Below, in pieces: positions 59,180 through 64,000 of a stretch of DNA of 64,000 bases. How positions within the stretch are numbered: position 1 is the first letter of the stretch; every line of letters starts with the position of its first letter. The notes under the pieces are model-generated. The model worked only from the letters and a program-made list of their open reading frames with translations. It did not search any database and was not told the origin of the DNA. This stretch comes from Pestalotiopsis fici W106-1 (Eukaryota > Ascomycota > Sordariomycetes > Amphisphaeriales > Sporocadaceae). The translations under genes were made by a program, and so were the position numbers. The DNA is taken from positions 3,985,833 to 4,049,832 of the forward strand of contig NW_006917094.1 in assembly GCF_000516985.1 (NCBI RefSeq), in the 5' to 3' direction.

Positions 59180-60598
59180 ATGCTTGCACCACCTTACTCC
59201 ACAAACGCAAGCGGCAGCCCAAGCAGCCCCCTCCACGTGGCCGTGATTGGCGGCGGCATCACGGGCGTGACTCTGGCCCTGGGCCTCGAGGCGCGCGGCA
59301 TATCGTACACCCTGTACGAGCGCACCGCCGCCTTCAAGGAGATTGGGGCCGGGGTGGGCTTCTCACCCAACGCCGAGGTGGCGCTGGCGGCGCTGGGACG
59401 GCACCTGCACGCCGCGTACAAGCGCGTCGCCATGGCCAACGGGGAGGACTACTTTCAATGGGTCGACGGGTCCGCGACCGACGAGGTCATTTATCGGCTC
59501 TACCTGGGCGAGCAAGGCTTCCAGGGGTGTCGGCGGAGTGACTTTTTGGACGAGCTGGTCAAGATGATTCCAGAGGAAAAGGTACAGCTGGGAAAAGCTG
59601 CCGAGGCCATTGAAGAGGTTGAGGATGGAGGTGTGAGAATACGTTTTCGAGATGGAACGCAAGACATGGCTGATATTGGTAAGTAGACTTTGGTCGGTCT
59701 TTATAGCCACTCAGCCATGGTAAAAAGAAGATATCCGCGCCGTGATAAGGCGTGCTAACATGTACTGGTAGTCATTGGCTGCGATGGAATTCACTCGAGC
59801 ATTCGCCAACTTGTGCTCGGAAAAGACAGTCCAGCCACTCAGCCAACGTACTCACACAAGTTCTGCTTCCGGGCTCTGGTCCCGACCAAGGAGGCGCTCA
59901 AGACGCTCAGCAACGACAGAACGTCGACGCGCTTCATGTACAATGGGCCCAATGCGCACGCCATCACCTACCCAGTGACGCAGGACTTGCTCAACGTGCT
60001 CCTGGTGATATCCGACCCCAAGCCCTGGAAGACCGAGGACGGCAGGCACATTGCGCGCGGGGGGCGCAAGCAGGAGGCCGTCGATGCGTTTGCCGACTGG
60101 CACCCCGCGGTCAAGGCCGTGGTCGACTTGATGCCCGAAGAAATGGACAAGTGGGCCATCTTTGACATGATGGAACACCCGGCGCCGTTTTATGGAAAGG
60201 GGAGAGTGTGTATTGCCGGCGACGCCGCCCACGCCGCGGGACCTCACCTGGGTGCCGGCGCCGGCTTCGGCATGGAAGATGCCCTGGTCCTGGCCGAGCT
60301 CCTCCAGGCTGTAAACGAAGCATCGGATCAACGCTTTCGTGCCGACATGTGTCGCGACATGTTGAAGGTGTACAATGATGTGCGGTATGCGCGTACGCAG
60401 TGGCTTGTCAAGCAGAGCAGAGTGGCCTGTGACTTTTTTCAGTGGACCGACCCCTACGTTGGGAGTAGTACCGAAAGGTTTAGCCGTGAGATTACACGGA
60501 TTTTTCACCAGATTTGGGAATTTGATATAGAAGGATCAGCAAAGGATGCGGTTTCGACATTTCGAGAGGGTGCGCTGAGTGGCGTGGCAAAGAATTGA
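59180..60598 (+). CDS. FAD-dependent monooxygenase (salicylate hydroxylase-like)
   Basis: Group A flavoprotein hydroxylase using NAD(P)H and O2. Two exons, 59180-59678 and 59772-60598, with a phase-1 intron, give 441 residues. The FAD dinucleotide motif is HVAVIGGGITGVTLALGL near residue 19, with the acidic end of the fold in YTLYERTAAFKEIGAG. The DG motif is VIGCDGIHSSIRQ, rebuilt across the intron. The GD motif is VCIAGDAAHAAGPHLGAGAG, followed by FGMEDALVLAELL. All flavin-binding elements are present. Fungal relatives include salicylate hydroxylases and many secondary-metabolite oxygenases, so the substrate may be an aromatic acid or a pathway intermediate. It is paired divergently with an SDR reductase. 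The start is unusual in lying five bases after an AC repeat. Confidence 0.92.
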
Positions 60599-61056
60599 GT
60601 TTCGGTCAAATAGAGATTGAAGAGATTGATACAACTTTAGATATATAATAATGGCTACGATTCATGGGCTGGGGATATCCCCAGATATTCTGTTTTCTTT
60701 CTAACACTTTTGCCTTTTACAGGAGGTTGCTGGGTTCGGCTGGTGCTTGGACTTACAATAGGCAATACATGATGACCTACCTTGACGTTAAAGAAGAAAT
60801 TCGTTACGATAAGCTGTGGCCTGAAAGAATGATAATTGGGACCGAATACTTGTGCACAAGCTTGGGAGTGAATAACTGCACAGTACAGGTCCGTTGCTGG
60901 GTTGACAATAAAAAGTCGCGTCGCCGCTCAAACACCTTTCGACAGTACGGATTGCCCAACAACAAAACACCAAAGAAGCACGATACGCGGCGACGCGCAC
61001 ACATATAAGACACTTCAGCCAAGCACCCGCAAACAACCGCAGAGCCATCAAACAAC
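60599..61056. other. Spacer with TATA-like promoter
   Basis: A 458-nt spacer between two plus-strand genes. An ATG ORF of 114 codons at 60664-61008 has no recognisable content and ends in the next promoter. No gene supported. Confidence 0.45.
61004..61009 (+). promoter_or_regulatory. TATA-like element
   Basis: TATAAG in the context ACATATAAGACAC, about 50 nt upstream of the ATG at 61057. Position and sequence fit a TATA box with a very short leader; this is not proven. Confidence 0.4.
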
Positions 61057-61449
61057 ATGAAGGAGATTGAGGGAGACTACTGGAAGGCCGGCTCCAACTG
61101 GATCGCCCTCTACGTGTTCCTTGCGTGCCTCCCCATTGTCGTCATCACCATCTTTGTCGTCAGCCACCTCCGCTACCGTCGACAGCTGAAGCGAGAGTCC
61201 GAGGCCTTTCTCCGCGGCACCGCCTGGACCTATCCGCACACGCCGCGTCCCCCCTTGGGCATGTCACCCGAGCCCGAGAAGAAAAAGGTCACACTGCTCC
61301 ACCGTCGGGGCCGAAACCTGCTCAGAATCTACACCGAGGATCTCGAAAAGGAAGAGCGGCTGCGCATGCAGGCCGAGCGTGGCACTGAGGCTGATTTCAA
61401 GACTCCGACCAAGACTCCTATCAACAAGTCGCCGCTCAAGATGTCCTGA
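61057..61449 (+). CDS. Small single-pass membrane protein, unknown function
   Basis: Intronless, 130 residues. One hydrophobic segment at about 16-37 (WIALYVFLACLPIVVITIFV) follows a short acidic/neutral N-terminus (MKEIEGDYWKAGSN). The remainder is highly basic with Arg/Lys clusters (LRYRRQLKRESEAFL, LLHRRGRNLLRIY) and a Thr/Pro/Lys tail (FKTPTKTPINKSPLKMS) with possible S/T-P phosphorylation sites. By the positive-inside rule the C-terminal part should be cytosolic. Codon use and the clean TATA-ATG arrangement support a real gene. No family was recognised. Confidence 0.75.
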   Translation: MKEIEGDYWKAGSNWIALYVFLACLPIVVITIFVVSHLRYRRQLKRESEAFLRGTAWTYPHTPRPPLGMSPEPEKKKVTLLHRRGRNLLRIYTEDLEKEERLRMQAERGTEADFKTPTKTPINKSPLKMS

Positions 61450-62403
61450 TTTTACTGTTCTTCCTTGTATGGTTTCCCCACGGCGGGATACTGGAATACA
61501 AACACCTGACGAACATGTAAAGCAGTTGTGAGCTTTGAAGAAGGATTCTGTTTGTTGGATCTTCCATAGCCCATGACAAGATTGCTAATGTATCAATAGA
61601 AATGAGCGTCTTTGACTTGGAATCCAAAGCACGAGTGAGCTTTCCAAAAACAATGCAGGAAAACATTGTCGTCCCAGGATATCCGCTAGGAAATGGACGT
61701 TTTGGGCCAAGGAAAACATGGACAGGTTGATGGTGCGTTGACATTTGCACATGGATGATCATGCTCTTTGCAATGGCAAATATTCCCTTGGACCAGTTGA
61801 TGAAGATCAAGAAGGTCCAAGAGTTGTCGAGCTCCGTAGAGTAATACAAGTCTTTGCACAATGATACCCAACTGCTGTTTGCTCACATCTAGGCATTTTT
61901 TCTCAAACATCCATGACTTGCAGGTGAAGACCATCATACGCATAGACAAAAAATCCAGCAGACGAGTCCATTTCGGTTCGAATAATGATGACCCCACCAT
62001 GGACAGACTTTGTATATGCCATTGCGGCGTCAAAATGGCCAGAGACGGGTTAGAGACACATTTCGGGGGGTCTTTGCCGTAGAGGTCTCTTCTGTCACTA
62101 GAACAACACTAAAGCCTTGAACAGGATGTGGCACGAAGCCGAAGTTGACAGTCTCGGCGTCCCTTGATACTTCCCTAAGGCAACCAACCGCCTTGAACCT
62201 GGGCACGCAACAACAAACAAGAAGCTGCCAGGGCAACTGTCGTCCAGCGGCGCACTTTCAAGTCCACCCGCTCCTGCCTCGCCGCCTCTTGCGAGGAATT
62301 AGAAATCAAGCGCGGAGGAAGTCCAAGACAGAGTGCTTGATTCGGGCAAATCCTCTGACCTTTACTCTACCGACACAATTCCTACGCTCCAGACCACGAT
62401 CCA
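61450..62403. other. Spacer with weak minus-strand ORFs
   Basis: About 950 nt between two plus-strand genes. Two minus-strand frames (62033-61686 and 61861-61436) could be joined across a GTGAGC..AAAG segment. Their codon use is AT-rich in third positions, unlike the neighbours, and no family is apparent, so no gene is called. Confidence 0.4.
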
Positions 62404-63087
62404 ATGTCTGGAAACAATTTTTTCTTCCAACAGCGATACTATCTTCTCGACAAGGAAATGGCAAAAGGACAGAAGCTTCGAAACAAACCGAGTCCCGGTG
62501 ACCAGAACTCCATTTCATCAAATAAATCGAAAACGTCTGGCGGCGCGGGCGCCCCTCACAGAGACGGTAGTATTGAGAAAACCGGTTTCGGCGAGAATAT
62601 CGTCGCCAAGGATCCTCCAGCGACTTCAATTCCTGCACTGCGACAAATTCAGAATACCGGAGAGACTTACCGTCCACCGCTAGGCTCGATTACGAACAAG
62701 GCGCAGGCAGCACCCCGAAATGGCCAGAATGTACACACTCGGACTGGCGAACCTCAACAGCCAAGATATATCCAGCAGAGCGTAGGCACGTCGCTCGAAT
62801 CAAAGCTGTCTCACATTGTCAAGGTGCTAGATCGAGAGTCGGAGCGAATGCTGACTTCGGGACGGATCAAGAACCGTCAACGCGTCGTCTTCAAAAGAGT
62901 CTTTGAGGAAGTGAGCGAGGCGGCCGAGATGATGAACCAGTTGCAGACGCCCATGACACCTGCACAGGACAAGCTGGTCAACAAGGTGCGGACTCTGATG
63001 AGACAGGTTGGTGTACTGCTGCGCGAGTATGGGGATGTGGATTTGAACAAAGAGAACGTGCCTCCCGTCCAAGAAGTTGCAAACTAA
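62404..63087 (+). CDS. Unrecognised protein with C-terminal helical region and KEN box
   Basis: Intronless frame of 227 residues from the first ATG (62404). The second in-frame ATG at 62458 (MAKGQKLRN) has a better context, with G at -3 and G at +4, and would give 209 residues. Residues 20-130 are polar, Asn/Gln/Pro-rich and likely disordered. Residues 130-210 look helical and amphipathic (LESKLSHIVKVLDRESERML, VFKRVFEEVSEAAEMMNQLQ, LVNKVRTLMRQVGVLLREYG). The C-terminus contains NKENVPP, with a KEN tripeptide at 216-218, the pattern of an APC/C degron. I do not recognise the family. The helical block and KEN box would fit a small cell-cycle or spindle/chromatin-associated protein, but this is inference. 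Confidence 0.75.
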   Translation: MSGNNFFFQQRYYLLDKEMAKGQKLRNKPSPGDQNSISSNKSKTSGGAGAPHRDGSIEKTGFGENIVAKDPPATSIPALRQIQNTGETYRPPLGSITNKAQAAPRNGQNVHTRTGEPQQPRYIQQSVGTSLESKLSHIVKVLDRESERMLTSGRIKNRQRVVFKRVFEEVSEAAEMMNQLQTPMTPAQDKLVNKVRTLMRQVGVLLREYGDVDLNKENVPPVQEVAN

Positions 63088-63285
63088 ACGGACCTTCAAC
63101 CCCCTGGATGTAGCAAATAATGTATTGGTTAGCCAAACCAGCGGGCAAAATAAACACTTTTGACTTGTGTCCAAGAGAAAATAATATGAGAATAAAACAT
63201 GCAGGTTTCAAAGTCCAATAAAGACCAAACTCTGGACACCCAAGAAGAGCAACCAGAAATATGGAACAAAAAAGAAGAAAAAAAT

Positions 63286-63356
63286 GCGCCCGCCGGGAAT
63301 TGAACCCGGATCTCTCGCTTGGAAGGCGAGAATAATAACCATTATACGACAGGCGC
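63286..63356 (-). tRNA. tRNA-Gly (anticodon UCC)
   Basis: On the minus strand 71 nt fold as a tRNA. The 7-bp acceptor stem pairs GCGCCTG with CGGGCGC (one G-T). The anticodon stem CTCGC/GCGAG encloses loop CTTCCAA, giving anticodon TCC. The T arm is CCGGG-TTCAATT-CCCGG. There is no intron and no encoded CCA. It resembles eukaryotic glycine tRNAs. Confidence 0.95.
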
Positions 63357-63884
63357 TGTAGTTTCAAGAGCTGCTAGGCAGCTTTGGTTGTCTGGTTGTG
63401 AAAAGGACCATTTAGTTTCACTTATGTTCCTGCCCAATAGTGCCTGAAGTTATTTATCAATCATTTGGCTTAATCATTATTCCATTCGAATCATTAATTT
63501 ATCCGTTGATTGATGTACCTGACAGCTACCACCTACATGTATCATGGCACGACGTTACGAGGTACCAGGAGTCGACGGCCTGCATCGTGATGGGGAGTCA
63601 GCCAACGCCCTTGAGCGTGGAACTTCTGGTCGAATTACAGATGAGCCGAAGCACGATGAGCATTAGGTCATGGGACATGATGTGATGTATTTTACTTTAT
63701 TCTCAGGATTCTCTCTGATAGGTATCTAGCCACAATAATGCACTACTACACTCTTCTCATGTAGACACACCGAGCCATTGTTTTTTGTTTTGTCCATCCT
63801 AGAACGCCTCGCTATGCAGGTAAAATTCAAGCATCCTCCGATTATTTTTTTCCCCCTCCAGACAGTCCTGCCAAGCTTGGGCTT
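63357..63884. other. Spacer beyond the tRNA
   Basis: No gene seen. It should contain the upstream region of the minus-strand tRNA and, towards 63884, the 3' flank of a possible minus-strand gene that enters from the right edge. Confidence 0.45.
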
Positions 63885-64000
63885 TTATGCCATTCCGATC
63901 AACAGACCACCTAGCATTCCTCCAGTCTGTGTTGCCATCTGTGCCGTTTCAATCTCTCTTCGTACCCTCTTGTGGAGCAGGCGGAAGTTGTCCTCCAACT
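63885..64000 (-). CDS. Possible C-terminal fragment of a protein, cut by window edge
   Basis: The minus-strand frame is open from the window edge to a TAA at 63887-63885, encoding 37 residues that end GGMLGGLLIGMA, preceded by a charged helix-like stretch (LLHKRVRREIETAQMATQ). Codon use is like that of the neighbouring genes, and the Gly-rich hydrophobic end could be a membrane tail. The fragment is too short to identify and could instead lie beyond a last splice site, so confidence is low. Confidence 0.4.
   Translation of the reverse strand, partial: LEDNFRLLHKRVRREIETAQMATQTGGMLGGLLIGMA

Overview
The window looks like nuclear DNA of a filamentous ascomycete (Pezizomycotina, most likely Sordariomycetes, possibly Hypocreales). 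The reasons are many short GT-AG introns of about 50-90 nt, pyrimidine-rich 5' leaders, multi-kb gene-poor spacers, and a diagnostic gene set: class III chitin synthase, an ApsA/Num1-type cortical PH protein, a Con-6 conidiation protein, an Opy2-type membrane anchor, mitochondrial acetohydroxyacid isomeroreductase and fimbrin. Coordinates were derived by hand by joining open frames at splice sites whose phases agree.

Layout. 1-2.7 kb: no gene recognised. 2.76-7.9 kb (-): full-length ABCC/MRP-type ABC transporter with many introns. 8.9-10.4 kb (+): multi-pass membrane protein, divergent from the transporter. 10.4-16.8 kb: long spacer. 16.8-21.0 kb (+): ApsA/Num1-like nuclear-migration protein. 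21.9-22.8 kb (+): OTU deubiquitinase. 23.7-30 kb: amino-acid metabolism block with gamma-glutamyl phosphate reductase (+), a PLP threonine/serine dehydratase-family enzyme (-) and ketol-acid reductoisomerase (-). 31.3-32.0 kb (-): NEDD8-conjugating enzyme Ubc12. 33.0-35.9 kb (-): class III chitin synthase. A 4.9-kb divergent spacer separates it from the Opy2 homologue at 40.8-42.2 kb (+). 44.3-44.7 kb (-): Con-6. 46.9-47.5 kb (+): TMEM234-like protein. 49.8-50.3 kb (+): small secreted protein. 51.8-54.0 kb (+): fimbrin. 55.2-57.4 kb (+): sterol O-acyltransferase. 57.4-60.6 kb: divergent NAD(P)-dependent reductase (-) and FAD monooxygenase (+). 61.1-61.4 kb (+): small membrane protein. 62.4-63.1 kb (+): unrecognised protein with a KEN box. 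63.3 kb (-): tRNA-Gly(UCC). The right edge cuts what may be the 3' end of a minus-strand gene.

Functional picture. This is mostly ordinary chromosomal housekeeping and cell-biology content: wall synthesis and stress signalling, cytoskeleton and nuclear positioning, ubiquitin/NEDD8, amino-acid and sterol metabolism. Three places have accessory character: the ABC transporter with its divergent membrane protein, the SDR/monooxygenase pair, and the small secreted protein. I found no transposon, CRISPR array, phage element or clear secondary-metabolite backbone gene. The most interesting points are a cluster of dynein-light-chain-like QT motifs in the ApsA homologue, a long AC microsatellite ending five bases before the monooxygenase start codon, and conserved-looking but unnamed proteins. 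None of these amounts to a demonstrated new system.
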